From Anomaloglossus baeobatrachus (lineage: Eukaryota > Chordata > Amphibia > Anura > Aromobatidae): a DNA stretch of 64,000 bases. How positions within the stretch are numbered: the stretch's first letter is position 1; each line of letters opens with the position of its first letter. The notes under the pieces were generated by a model, which saw only the letters and a program-made list of their open reading frames with translations, was not told the origin of the DNA and searched no databases. This document shows, piece after piece, positions 41,760-55,034 of this stretch. The stretch is from NCBI RefSeq assembly GCF_048569485.1, contig NW_027445261.1:620001-684000 (forward strand). The letters are read 5' to 3'. The translations under genes and the position numbers were made by a program.

Positions 41760-42780
41760 GGAACAATGTTTTGAGGCCCTCATGCACGTCTCTACCCAGG
41801 GACAACGTGGAGCCTCCCAATTTTTGGCTGCCCTGCCTAAGGGCTATACTGAAATACACCCACTTCCTTAAAATGGACACTTAATGTTTTGAGGCCCTCA
41901 TGCACGTCTCTACCCAGGGACAATGTGGAGCCTCCCAATTTTTGGCTGCCCTGCCTAAGGGCTATACTGAAATAGACCCACTTCCTTAAAATGGACACTT
42001 AATGTTTTGAGGCCCTCATGCACGTCTCTACCCAGGGACAATGTGGAGCCTCCCAATTTTTGGCTGCCCTGCCTAAGGGCTATACTGAAATACACCCACT
42101 TCCTTAAAATGGACACTTAATGTTTTGAGGCCATCATGCACGTCTCTACCCAGGGACAATGTGGAGCCTCCCAATTTTTGGCTGCCCTGGCAAAGGGCTA
42201 TACTGAAATACACCCACTTCCTTAAAATGGACACTTAATGTTTTGAGGCCCTCATGCACGTCTCTACCCAGGGACAATGTGGAGCCTCCCAATTTTTGGC
42301 TGCCCTGCCTAAGGGCTATACTGAAATACACCCACTTCCTTAAAATGGACACTTAATGTTTTGAGGCCATCATGCACGTCTCTACCCAGGGACAACGTGG
42401 AGCCTCCCAATTTTTGGCTGCCCTGGCAAAGGGCTATACTGAAATAGACCCACTTCCTTACAATGGGCACTTCAGGTTTAAAGGCCATCATGCACGTCTC
42501 TATCCAGGGACAATGTGGAGCCTCCCAATTTTTGGCTGCCCTGCCTAAGGGCTATACTATAATACACCCACTTCCTGACAATGGACACGTAATGTTTTGA
42601 GGCCCTCATGCACGTCTGTATGCAGGGGCATTGGTGAACCTCACAATTTTGGACTGCCCTGGCAAAGGAAAATACTACAAAGACTCACTTCCTCAAAATG
42701 GGCACATTAGACTCAAGAGGCCTTCATGTACGTCTCTTCTCAGGGACATCGGAGTGCCACACAATGTTTTCACTTAAAAT
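41760..42780 (+). repeat. 118 bp tandem array downstream of copy 3 transposase
   Basis: TGTTTTGAGGCC recurs at 41767, 41885, 42003, 42121, 42239 and 42357. Diverged units start at 42475, 42593 and 42711. Proximal units are nearly identical and distal units are increasingly diverged. Unlike the arrays of copy 1, no transposase codons are included. Between 42781 and 43193 only subterminal sequence was seen. Confidence 0.9.
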
Positions 42781-43193
42781 CTTTCATGTATTAATCTCAA
42801 AAAGTAACATACACCAGATCTATCTCACTATTGGGTATGTGCCCTTAACATTTCCGCCATGAAAAATCATTTTGGGGTCATTTTGGAAGGTTTTCTGGTG
42901 AGTCCGTAAAAATGGCGTAAAACGCGGACAAAATTGTTCACAGCTGTGACTTTTGAGTGATAAATGCTTCAAGGGGTCTTCCCCATGCTGTTGCCATGTC
43001 ATTTGAGCACTCTTCTGAGACTTTTGTGCCATTTTTAGGGTTTCTCCATGCTGCCGGGAGGTCATTTCACAAAAATACTCGGGTCTCCCATAGGATAACA
43101 TTGGGCTCGTTGCTCGGGCCGAGTACACGAGTATCTTGGGAGGCTCGGCCCGAGCTTCGAGCACCCGAGCTTTTTAGTACTCGCTCATCACTA

Positions 43194-43727
43194 GTGATGA
43201 TGACTACTGGATTGCCACACTATTAGATCCCCGGTACAAGTCCAAATTTTGTGACATAATTCCAGCCATAGAAAGGGACGCACGTATGCAGGAGTATCAG
43301 CAGAAGCTGTTACTCGATCTTAGCTCGGCTTTTCCACCAAACAACCGTGCAGGTGCAGGGAGGGAATCTCCCAGTTGTAACTTGACAAACATGGGACGGT
43401 CTCGTCATCTTCAACAGTCTACCCGTACCAGTAGGACCGTATCTGGTGCCGGTAACAGCAATTTTATGGAATCTTTTCATAATTTTTTTAGACCCTCTTT
43501 TGCAAGGCCACCAGAGACAACAAGTCTGACACATACTCAACGGCTGGAGAGGATGATACAGGAGTATCTCCAAATGAACATCGATGCCATGACTGTGCAA
43601 CTGGAGCCTTGCTCCTTTTGGGCTTCAAACCTAGAAAAATGGCCAGAGCTCTCCAGTTACGCCTTGGAGATTTTGTCGTGTCCAGCTGCCAGCGTTGTCT
43701 CTGAACGTGTATTCAGTGCTGCTGCAC
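43194..43727 (+). pseudogene. hAT transposase 3' portion (copy 2, after the nested insertion)
   Basis: Continues with DYWIATLLDPRYKSKFCDII, then EPCSFWASNLEKWPELSSYA and PAASVVSERVFSAA. It stops inside the dimerisation region, short of the expected ITDKRTRLS. The next bases are the inverse of this element's own N-terminal coding sequence. Confidence 0.85.
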
Positions 43728-43930
43728 TTTCCCCACAGACAAAACCTTTTTTGCCTTTTCCACCACGCCTCTTCCCCTTTCCACCAGCATCTGTCATTTT
43801 GCCACTCATGTTGATTGCGACAAGATTGTGGACTGAAAATGTGGTAGTAAAAATTGAGAGGTGGTGAAGATTGCAGTGGTGGTCTAGCTTTATTAACAGC
43901 AGAATAATAAAGAATAAATATCCCTGACAA
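43728..43930 (-). repeat. Inverted copy of hAT copy 2 start (N-terminal codons and leader)
   Basis: Reverse complement of about 33200-33412: the first ~26 transposase codons (43728-43807 on the minus strand) and the 5' leader. The junction at 43727/43728 has at most two bases of overlap between partners, as expected for end joining. Confidence 0.9.
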
Positions 43931-45315
43931 TGCAACTTAGTTATAATGAGTTGGAGTGTGCAACGCAGGCAGATGCGCTCTGCAAATGTCTTGGCACTAG
44001 TGGGACTATAGCAAAGTCCAATAGCCACGTATAGGATGCCACTAGGTACACTGAGTGTTTGCTAGTATAATGGCTAAGTTAAAATTAGTTGGAGTGTGCA
44101 ACGCAGGCAGATGCGCTCTGCAAATGTCTTGGCACTAGTGGGACTATAGCAAAGTCCAATAGCCACGTATAGGATGCCACTAGGTACACTGAGTGTTTGC
44201 TAGTATAATGGCTTACTTATAATTAGTTGGAGTGTGCAACGCAGGCAGATGCGCTCTGCAAATGTCTTGGCACTAGTGGGACTATAGCAAAGTCCAATAG
44301 CCACGTATAGGATGCCACTAGGTACACTGAGTGTTTGCTAGTATAATGGCTAAGTTAAAATTAGTTGGAGTGTGCAACGCAGGCAGATGCGCTCTGCAAA
44401 TGTCTTGGCACTAGTGGGACTATAGCAAAGTCCAATAGCCACGTATAGGATGCCACTAGGTACACTGAGTGTTTGCTAGTATAATGGCTTACTTATAATT
44501 AGTTGGAGTGTGCAACGCAGGCAGATGCGCTCTGCAAATGTCTTGGCACTAGTGGGACTATAGCAAAGTCCAATAGCCACGTATAGGATGCCACTAGGTA
44601 CACTGAGTGTTTGCTAGTATAATGGCTTACTTATAATTAGTTGGAGTGTGCAACGCAGGCAGATGCGCTCTGCAAATGTCTTGGCACTAGTGGGACTATA
44701 GCAAAGTCCAATAGCCACAGATAGGATGCCACTAGGTACACTGAGTGTTTGCTAGTATAATGGCTTACTTATAATTAGTTGGAGTGTGCAACGCAGGCAG
44801 ATGCGCTCTGCAAATGTCTTGGCACTAGTGGGACTATAGCAAGGTCCAATAGCCACGTATAGGATGCCACTAGGTACACTGAGTGTTTGCTAGTATAATG
44901 GCTTACTTATAATTAGTTGGAGTGTGCAACGCAGGCAGATGCGCTCTGCAAATGTCTTGGCACTAGTGGGACTATAGCAAAGTCCAATAGCCACGTATAG
45001 GATGCCACTAGGTACACTGAGTGTTTGCTAGTATAATGGCTTACTTATAATTAGTTGGAGTGTGCAACGCAGGCAGATGCGCTCTGCAAATGTCTTGGCA
45101 CTAGTGGGACTATAGCAAGGTCCAATAGCCACGTATAGGATGCCACTAGGTACACTGAGTGTTTGCTAGTATAATGGCTTACTTATAATTAGTTGGAGTG
45201 TGCAACGCAGGCAGATGCGCTCTGCAAATGTCTTGGCACTAGTGGGACTATAGCAAAGTCCAATAGCTACAGATAGGATGCCACTAGGTACACTGAGTGT
45301 TTGCTAGTATAATGG

Positions 45316-46342
45316 ACCTGACATTACCTCTCTACTAACCAGAATCCCACAATGTCTGTCTGCTATTTCATCCTTCTTCTCTGTGCGATTCCTAAAACTT
45401 AACATGGACAAAACAGAATTCATTGTCTTTCCTCCTCCTCACTCATCTCCTCCAACAAGCCTTTCCATCAAACTCGATGGTTGCTTACTCTCCCCAGTCT
45501 CACAAGCTCGTTGCCTTGGAGTGACCCTCGACTCTGCTCTATCCTTCAAGCCACACATCCAAGCCCTCTTCACCTCATGCCGATTACAACTCAAAAACAT
45601 CTCCCGGATCCGTGCTTTCCTTAACCAAGAATCAGCAAAAACATTAGTGCATGCCCTCATCATCTCCCGCCTCGACTACTGCAACCTCCTGCTCTCTGGC
45701 CTCCCTTCCAACACTCTTGCACCCCTCCAATCTATCCTAAACTCTGCGGCCCGCTTAATCCACCTCTCCCCTCGCTACTCCCCAGCCTCGCCACTCTGCC
45801 AATCCCTTCACTGGCTTCCCATCACCCAACGACTCCAGTTCAAAACACTAACTATGACATACAAAGCCATGCACAACCTGTCTCCTCCCTACATCTGTGA
45901 CCTAGTCTCCCGGTACCTACCTGCACGCAACCTCAGATCCTCACAAGATCTCCTTCTCTGCTCCTCCCTTATCTCCTCTTCCCACAATCGCGTACAAGAT
46001 TTCTCCCGTGCATCCCCCATACTTTGGAATGCTCTACCTCAGCACATCAGACTCTCCCCTACCGTGGAAAGCTTCAAGAGGAACCTCAAGACCCACCTCT
46101 TCCAACAAGCCTATAACCTACAACAGCCCTCAGTCCAGTAGACCACTGCGCAACCAGCTCTGTCCTCACCTATTGTACCATCACCCATTCCCTGTAGACT
46201 GTAAGCCCTCGCGGGCAGGGTCCTCTCTCCTCCTGTACCAGTCTGTTATGTACTGTTAATGATTGTTGTACGTATACCCTTTCACTTGTAAAGCGCCATG
46301 GAATAAATGGCGCTATAATAATAAATAATAATAATAATAATA
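45316..46342 (+). mobile_element. L2-type LINE 3' end, copy a
   Basis: 1,027 bp, 5'-truncated, flanked by ATAATGG at 45309-45315 and 46343-46349. A 252-codon frame (45383-46141) reads KLNMDKTEFIVFPPP, CLGVTLDSALSFKPHIQALF, ISRLDYCNLLLSGLP and FKTLTMTYKAMHNLSPPYIC, the RT C-terminal region of L2-clade LINEs. The 3' tail has TGTAAAGCGCCATGG, GGCGCTATAATAATAAATAA and a TAA microsatellite, typical of L2. The catalytic RT core and endonuclease are absent. Confidence 0.9.
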
Positions 46343-47867
46343 ATAATGGCTTACTTATAATTAGTTGGAGTGTGCAACGCAGGCAGATGCGCTCTGCAAA
46401 TGTCTTGGCACTAGTGGGACTATAGCAAGGTCCAATAGCCACGTATAGGATGCCACTAGGTACACTGAGTGTTTGCTAGTATAATGGCTTACTTATAATT
46501 AGTTGGAGTGTGCAACGCAGGCAGATGCGCTCTGCAAATGTCTTGGCACTAGTGGGACTATAGCAAGGTCCAATAGCCACGTATAGGATGCCACTAGGTA
46601 CACTGAGTGTTTGCTAGTATAATGGCTTACTTATAATTAGTTGGAGTGTGCAACGCAGGCAGATGCGCTCTGCAAATGTCTTGGCACTAGTGGGACTATA
46701 GCAAAGTCCAATAGCCACAGATAGGATGCCACTAGGTACACTGAGTGTTTGCTAGTATAATGGCTTACTTATAATTAGTTGGAGTGTGCAACGCAGGCAG
46801 ATGCGCTCTGCAAATGTCTTGGCACTAGTGGGACTATAGCAAAGTCCAATAGCCACGTATAGGATGCCACTAGGTACACTGAGTGTTTGCTAGTAAAATT
46901 GCTTAGTTTAAAAAAGTTGGAGTGTGCAATGCAGGCAGACGTGCTCTGCAAATGTCTTTGCACTAGTGGGACTATAGCAAAGTCCAATAGCCACGTATAG
47001 GATGCCACTAGGTACACTGAGTGTTTGCTAGTATAATGGCTAAGTTAAAATTAGTTGGAGTGTGCAACGCAGGCAGATGCGCTCTGCAAATGTCTTGGCA
47101 CTAGTGGGACTATAGCAAAGTCCAATAGCCACGTATAGGATGCCACTAGGTACACTGAGTGTTTGCTAGTATAATGGCTTACTTATAATTAGTTGGAGTG
47201 TGCAACGCAGGCAGATGCGCTCTGCAAATGTCTTGGCACTAGTGGGACTATAGCAAAGTCCAATAGCCACGTATAGGATGCCACTAGGTACACTGAGTGT
47301 TTGCTAGTATAATGGCTAAGTTAAAATTAGTTGGAGTGTGCAACGCAGGCAGATGCGCTCTGCAAATGTCTTGGCACTAGTGGGACTATAGCAAAGTCCA
47401 ATAGCCACGTATAGGATGCCACTAGGTACACTGAGTGTTTGCTAGTATAATGGCTTACTTATAATTAGTTGGAGTGTGCAACGCAGGCAGATGCGCTCTG
47501 CAAATGTCTTGGCACTAGTGGGACTATAGCAAAGTCCAATAGCCACGTATAGGATGCCACTAGGTACACTGAGTGTTTGCTAGTATAATGGCTTACTTAT
47601 AATTAGTTGGAGTGTGCAACGCAGGCAGATGCGCTCTGCAAATGTCTTGGCACTAGTGGGACTATAGCAAGGTCCAATAGCCACGTATAGGATGCCACTA
47701 GGTACACTGAGTGTTTGCTAGTATAATGGCTTACTTATAATTAGTTGGAGTGTGCAACGCAGGCAGATGCGCTCTGCAAATGTCTTGGCACTAGTGGGAC
47801 TATAGCAAAGTCCAATAGCTACAGATAGGATGCCACTAGGTACACTGAGTGTTTGCTAGTATAATGG

Positions 47868-48894
47868 ACCTGACATTACCTCTCTACTAACCAGAATCCC
47901 ACAATGTCTGTCTGCTATTTCATCCTTCTTCTCTGTGCGATTCCTAAAACTTAACATGGACAAAACAGAATTCATTGTCTTTCCTCCTCCTCACTCATCT
48001 CCTCCAACAAGCCTTTCCATCAAACTCGATGGTTGCTTACTCTCCCCAGTCTCACAAGCTCGTTGCCTTGGAGTGACCCTCGACTCTGCTCTATCCTTCA
48101 AGCCACACATCCAAGCCCTCTTCACCTCATGCCGATTACAACTCAAAAACATCTCCCGGATCCGTGCTTTCCTTAACCAAGAATCAGCAAAAACATTAGT
48201 GCATGCCCTCATCATCTCCCGCCTCGACTACTGCAACCTCCTGCTCTCTGACCTCCCTTCCAACACTCTTGCACCCCTCCAATCTATCCTAAACTCTGCG
48301 GCCCGCTTAATCCACCTCTCCCCTCGCTACTCCCCAGCCTCGCCACTCTGCCAATCCCTTCACTGGCTTCCCATCACCCAACGACTCCAGTTCAAAACAC
48401 TAACTATGACATACAAAGCCATGCACAACCTGTCTCCTCCCTACATCTGTGACCTAGTCTCCCGGTACCTACCTGCACGCAACCTCAGATCCTCACAAGA
48501 TCTCCTTCTCTGCTCCTCCCTTATCTCCTCTTCCCACAATCGCGTACAAGATTTCTCCCGTGCATCCCCCATACTTTGGAATGCTCTACCTCAGCACATC
48601 AGACTCTCCCCTACCGTGGAAAGCTTCAAGAGGAACCTCAAGACCCACCTCTTCCAACAAGCCTATAACCTACAACAGCCCTCAGTCCAGTAGACCACTG
48701 CGCAACCAGCTCTGTCCTCACCTATTGTACCATCACCCATTCCCTGTAGACTGTAAGCCCTCGCGGGCAGGGTCCTCTCTCCTCCTGTACCAGTCTGTTA
48801 TGTACTGTTAATGATTGTTGTACGTATACCCTTTCACTTGTAAAGCGCCATGGAATAAATGGCGCTATAATAATAAATAATAATAATAATAATA
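47868..48894 (+). mobile_element. L2-type LINE 3' end, copy b
   Basis: Same as copy a, 2,552 bp further on (1,034 + 11 x 138). Differs by a G to A change (GLP to DLP near 48250). Shares CTAACTATGAC with copy a. Confidence 0.9.
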
Positions 48895-51800
48895 ATAATG
48901 GCTTACTTATAATTAGTTGGAGTGTGCAACGCAGGCAGATGCGCTCTGCAAATGTCTTGGCACTAGTGGGACTATAGCAAGGTCCAATAGCCACGTATAG
49001 GATGCCACTAGGTACACTGAGTGTTTGCTAGTATAATGGCTTACTTATAATTAGTTGGAGTGTGCAACGCAGGCAGATGCGCTCTGCAAATGTCTTGGCA
49101 CTAGTGGGACTATAGCAAGGTCCAATAGCCACGTATAGGATGCCACTAGGTACACTGAGTGTTTGCTAGTATAATGGCTTACTTATAATTAGTTGGAGTG
49201 TGCAACGCAGGCAGATGCGCTCTGCAAATGTCTTGGCACTAGTGGGACTATAGCAAAGTCCAATAGCCACAGATAGGATGCCACTAGGTACACTGAGTGT
49301 TTGCTAGTATAATGGCTTACTTATAATTAGTTGGAGAGTGCAACGCAGGCAGATGCGCTCTGCAAATGTCTTGGCACTAGTGGGACTATAGCAAAGTCCA
49401 ATAGCCACGTATAGGATGCCACTAGGTACACTGAGTGTTTGCTAGTAAAATTGCTTAGTTTAAAAAAGTTGGAGTGTGCAATGCAGGCAGACGTGCTCTG
49501 CAAATGTCTTTGCACTAGTGGGACTATAGCAAAGTCCAATAGCCACGTATAGGATGCCACTAGGTACACTGAGTGTTTGCTAGTATAATGGCTAAGTTAA
49601 AATTAGTTGGAGTGTGCAACGTAGGCAGATGCGCTCTGCAAATGTCTTGGCACTAGTGGGACTATAGCAAAGTCCAATAGCCACGTATAGGATGCCACTA
49701 GGTACACTGAGTGTTTGCTAGTATAATGGCTTACTTATAATTAGTTGGAGTGTGCAACGCAGGCAGATGCGCTCTGCAAATGTCTTGGCACTAGTGGGAC
49801 TATAGCAAAGTCCAATAGCCACGTATAGGATGCCACTAGGTACACTGAGTGTTTGCTAGTATAATGGCTAAGTTAAAATTAGTTGGAGTGTGCAACGCAG
49901 GCAGATGCGCTCTGCAAATGTCTTGGCACTAGTGGGACTATAGCAAAGTCCAATAGCCACGTATAGGATGCCACTAGGTACACTGAGTGTTTGCTAGTAT
50001 AATGGCTTACTTATAATTAGTTGGAGTGTGCAACGCAGGCAGATGCGCTCTGCAAATGTCTTGGCACTAGTGGGACTATAGCAAAGTCCAATAGCCACGT
50101 ATAGGATGCCACTAGGTACACTGAGTGTTTGCTAGTATAATGGCTTACTTATAATTAGTTGGAGTGTGCAACGCAGGCAGATGCGCTCTGCAAATGTCTT
50201 GGCACTAGTGGGACTATAGCAAAGTCCAATAGCCACAGATAGGATGCCACTAGGTACACTGAGTGTTTGCTAGTATAATGGCTTACTTATAATTAGTTGG
50301 AGTGTGCAACGCAGGCAGATGCGCTCTGCAAATGTCTTGGCACTAGTGGGACTATAGCAAGGTCCAATAGCCACGTATAGGATGCCACTAGGTACACTGA
50401 GTGTTTGCTAGTATAATGGCTTACTTATAATTAGTTGGAGTGTGCAACGCAGGCAGATGCGCTCTGCAAATGTCTTGGCACTAGTGGGACTATAGCAAGG
50501 TCCAATAGCCACGTATAGGATGCCACTAGGTACACTGAGTGTTTGCTAGTATAATGGCTTACTTATAATTAGTTGGAGTGTGCAACGCAGGCAGATGCGC
50601 TCTGCAAATGTCTTGGCACTAGTGGGACTATAGCAAAGTCCAACAGCCACGTATAGGATGCCACTAGGTACACTGAGTGTTTGCTAGTAAAATTGCTTAG
50701 TTTAAAAAAGTTGGAGTGTGCAATGCAGGCAGACGTGCTCTGCAAATGTCTTTGCACTAGTGGGACTATAGCAAAGTCCAATAGCCACGTATAGGATGCC
50801 ACTAGGTACACTGAGTGTTTGCTAGTATAATGGCTAAGTTAAAATTAGTTGGAGTGTGCAACGCAGGCAGATGCGCTCTGCAAATGTCTTGGCACTAGTG
50901 GGACTATAGCAAAGTCCAATAGCCACGTATAGGATGCCACTAGGTACACTGAGTGTTTGCTAGTATAATGGCTTACTTATAATTAGTTGGAGTGTGCAAC
51001 GCAGGCAGATGCGCTCTGCAAATGTCTTGGCACTAGTGGGACTATAGCAAAGTCCAATAGCCACGTATAGGATGCCACTAGGTACACTGAGTGTTTGCTA
51101 GTATAATGGCTAAGTTAAAATTAGTTGGAGTGTGCAACGCAGGCAGATGCGCTCTGCAAATGTCTTGGCACTAGTGGGACTATAGCAAAGTCCAATAGCC
51201 ACGTATAGGATGCCACTAGGTACACTGAGTGTTTGCTAGTATAATGGCTTACTTATAATTAGTTGGAGTGTGCAACGCAGGCAGATGCGCTCTGCAAATG
51301 TCTTGGCACTAGTGGGACTATAGCAAAGTCCAATAGCCACGTATAGGATGCCACTAGGTACACTGAGTGTTTGCTAGTATAATGGCTTACTTATAATTAG
51401 TTGGAGTGTGCAACGCAGGCAGATGCGCTCTGCAAATGTCTTGGCACTAGTGGGACTATAGCAAAGTCCAATAGCCACAGATAGGATGCCACTAGGTACA
51501 CTGAGTGTTTGCTAGTATAATGGCTTACTTATAATTAGTTGGAGTGTGCAACGCAGGCAGATGCGCTCTGCAAATGTCTTGGCACTAGTGGGACTATAGC
51601 AAGGTCCAATAGCCACGTATAGGATGCCACTAGGTACACTGAGTGTTTGCTAGTATAATGGCTTACTTATAATTAGTTGGAGTGTGCAACGCAGGCAGAT
51701 GCGCTCTGCAAATGTCTTGGCACTAGTGGGACTATAGCAAAGTCCAATAGCCACGTATAGGATGCCACTAGGTACACTGAGTGTTTGCTAGTATAATGGC

Positions 51801-54007
51801 TTACTTATAATTAGTTGGAGTGTGCAACGCAGGCAGATGCGCTCTGCAAATGTCTTGGCACTAGTGGGACTATAGCAAGGTCCAATAGCCACGTATAGGA
51901 TGCCACTAGGTACACTGAGTGTTTGCTAGTATAATGGCTTACTTATAATTAGTTGGAGTGTGCAACGCAGGCAGATGCGCTCTGCAAATGTCTTGGCACT
52001 AGTGGGACTATAGCAAAGTCCAATAGCCACGTATAGGATGCCATTAGGTACACTGAGTGTTTGCTAGTATAATGGTTAAGTTAAAATTAGTTGGAGTGTG
52101 CAACGCAGGCAGATGCGCTCTGCAAATGTCTTGGCACTAGTGGGACTATAGCAAAGTCCAATAGCCACGTATAGGATGCCACTAGGTACACTGAGTGTTT
52201 GCTAGTAAAATTGCTTAGTTTAAAAAAGTTGGAGTGTGCAATGCAGGCAGACGTGCTCTGCAAATGTCTTTGCACTAGTGGGACTATAGCAAAGTCCAAT
52301 AGCCACGTATAGGATGCCACTAGGTACACTGAGTGTTTGCTAGTATAATGGCTTACTTATAATTAGTTGGAGTGTGCAACGCAGGCAGATGCGCTCTGCA
52401 AATGTCTTGGCACTAGTGGGACTATAGCAAAGTCCAATAGCCACGTATAGGATGCCACTAGGTACACTGAGTGTTTGCTAGTATAATGGCTAAGTTAAAA
52501 TTAGTTGGAGTGTGCAACGCAGGCAGATGCGCTCTGCAAATGTCTTGGCACTAGTGGGACTATAGCAAAGTCCAATAGCCACGTATAGGATGCCACTAGG
52601 TACACTGAGTGTTTGCTAGTATAATGGCTTACTTATAATTAGTTGGAGTGTGCAACGCAGGCAGATGCGCTCTGCAAATGTCTTGGCACTAGTGGGACTA
52701 TAGCAAAGTCCAATAGCCACGTATAGGATGCCACTAGGTACACTGAGTGTTTGCTAGTATAATGGCTTACTTATAATTAGTTGGAGTGTGCAACGCAGGC
52801 AGATGCGCTCTGCAAATGTCTTGGCACTAGTGGGACTATAGCAAAGTCCAATAGCCACAGATAGGATGCCACTAGGTACACTGAGTGTTTGCTAGTATAA
52901 TGGCTTACTTATAATTAGTTGGAGTGTGCAACGCAGGCAGATGCGCTCTGCAAATGTCTTGGCACTAGTGGGACTATAGCAAGGTCCAATAGCCACGTTT
53001 AGGATGCCACTAGGTACACTGAGTGTTTGCTAGTATAATGGCTTACTTATAATTAGTTGGAGTGTGCAACGCAGGCAGATGCGCTCTGCAAATGTCTTGG
53101 CACTAGTGGGACTATAGCAAAGTCCAATAGCCACGTATAGGATGCCACTAGGTACACTGAGTGTTTGCTAGTATAATGGCTTACTTATAATTAGTTGGAG
53201 TGTGCAACGCAGGCAGATGCGCTCTGCAAATGTCTTGGCACTAGTGGGACTATAGCAAGGTCCAATAGCCACGTATAGGATGCCACTAGGTACACTGAGT
53301 GTTTGCTAGTATAATGGCTTACTTATAATTAGTTGGAGTGTGAAACGCAGGCAGATGCGCTCTGCAAATGTCTTGGCACTAGTGGGACTATAGCAAAGTC
53401 CAATAGCCACGTATAGGATGCCACTAGGTACACTGAGTGTTTTCTAGTATAATGGTTAAGTTAAAATTAGTTGGAGTGTGCAACGCAGGCAGATGCGCTC
53501 TGCAAATGTCTTGGCACTAGTGGGACTATAGCAAAGTCCAATAGCCACGTATAGGATGCCACTAGGTACACTGAGTGTTTGCTAGTAAAATTGCTTAGTT
53601 TAAAAAAGTTGGAGTGTGCAATGCAGGCAGACGTGCTCTGCAAATGTCTTTGCACTAGTGGGACTATAGCAAAGTCCAATAGCCACGTATAGGATGCCAC
53701 TAGGTACACTGAGTGTTTGCTAGTATAATGGCTTACTTATAATTAGTTGGAGTGTGCAACGCAGGCAGATGCGCTCTGCAAATGTCTTGGCACTAGTGGG
53801 ACTATAGCAAGGTCCAATAGCCACGTATAGGATGCCACTAGGTACACTGAGTGTTTGCTAGTATAATGGCTTACTTATAATTAGTTGGAGTGTGCAACGC
53901 AGGCAGATGCGCTCTGCAAATGTCTTGGCACTAGTGGGACTATAGCAAAGTCCAATAGCCACAGATAGGATGCCACTAGGTACACTGAGTGTTTGCTAGT
54001 ATAATGG

Positions 54008-55034
54008 ACCTGACATTACCTCTCTACTAACCAGAATCCCACAATGTCTGTCTGCTATTTCATCCTTCTTCTCTGTGCGATTCCTAAAACTTAACATGGA
54101 CAAAACAGAATTCATTGTCTTTCCTCCTCCTCACTCATCTCCTCCAACAAGCCTTTCCATCAAACTCGATGGTTGCTTACTCTCCCCAGTCTCACAAGCT
54201 CGTTGCCTTGGAGTGACCCTCGACTCTGCTCTATCCTTCAAGCCACACATCCAAGCCCTCTTCACCTCATGCCGATTACAACTCAAAAACATCTCCCGGA
54301 TCCGTGCTTTCCTTAACCAAGAATCAGCAAAAACATTAGTGCATGCCCTCATCATCTCCCGCCTCGACTACTGCAACCTCCTGCTCTCTGGCCTCCCTTC
54401 CAACACTCTTGCACCCCTCCAATCTATCCTAAACTCTGCGGCCCGCTTAATCCACCTCTCCCCTCGCTACTCCCCAGCCTCGCCACTCTGCCAATCCCTT
54501 CACTGGCTTCCCATCACCCAACGACTCCAGTTCAAAACACTAACCATGACATACAAAGCCATGCACAACCTGTCTCCTCCCTACATCTGTGACCTAGTCT
54601 CCCGGTACCTACCTGCACGCAACCTCAGATCCTCACAAGATCTCCTTCTCTGCTCCTCCCTTATCTCCTCTTCCCACAATCGCGTACAAGATTTCTCCCG
54701 TGCATCCCCCATACTTTGGAATGCTCTACCTCAGCACATCAGACTCTCCCCTACCGTGGAAAGCTTCAAGAGGAACCTCAAGACCCACCTCTTCCAACAA
54801 GCCTATAACCTACAACAGCCCTCAGTCCAGTAGACCACTGCGCAACCAGCTCTGTCCTCACCTATTGTACCATCACCCATTCCCTGTAGACTGTAAGCCC
54901 TCGCGGGCAGGGTCCTCTCTCCTCCTGTACCAGTCTGTTATGTACTGTTAATGATTGTTGTACGTATACCCTTTCACTTGTAAAGCGCCATGGAATAAAT
55001 GGCGCTATAATAATAAATAATAATAATAATAATA
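54008..55034 (+). mobile_element. L2-type LINE 3' end, copy c
   Basis: Same insertion, 6,140 bp after copy b (1,034 + 37 x 138). Carries CTAACCATGAC like copies d and e. Confidence 0.9.

Larger units (their letters stand above)
36406..43193 (+). mobile_element. hAT copy 3, 6,788 bp, nested in copy 2, 8 bp target duplication
   Basis: It starts TAGTGATGAGCGAG and ends with the inverse, CTCGCTCATCACTA. GTGATGAT flanks both sides exactly (36398-36405 and 43194-43201). This is a textbook hAT insertion. Inside, in order: subterminal CTCG/CGAG-rich sequence, a short ~70 bp repeat, six units of 190 bp, the transposase, and about nine units of 118 bp. Its transposase is related to, but clearly distinct from, copies 1 and 2. 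Confidence 0.95.
31424..43727 (+). mobile_element. hAT copy 2, interrupted by copy 3 and ending in an inverted junction
   Basis: The order is a 138 bp array, a short leader, the transposase gene up to 36405, hAT copy 3 (36406-43193), then the rest of the transposase to 43727. Neither terminal inverted repeat is visible. The left side abuts Penelope sequence within the array. The right side breaks off within the dimerisation region and joins a reversed copy of this element's own start. Confidence 0.8.
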
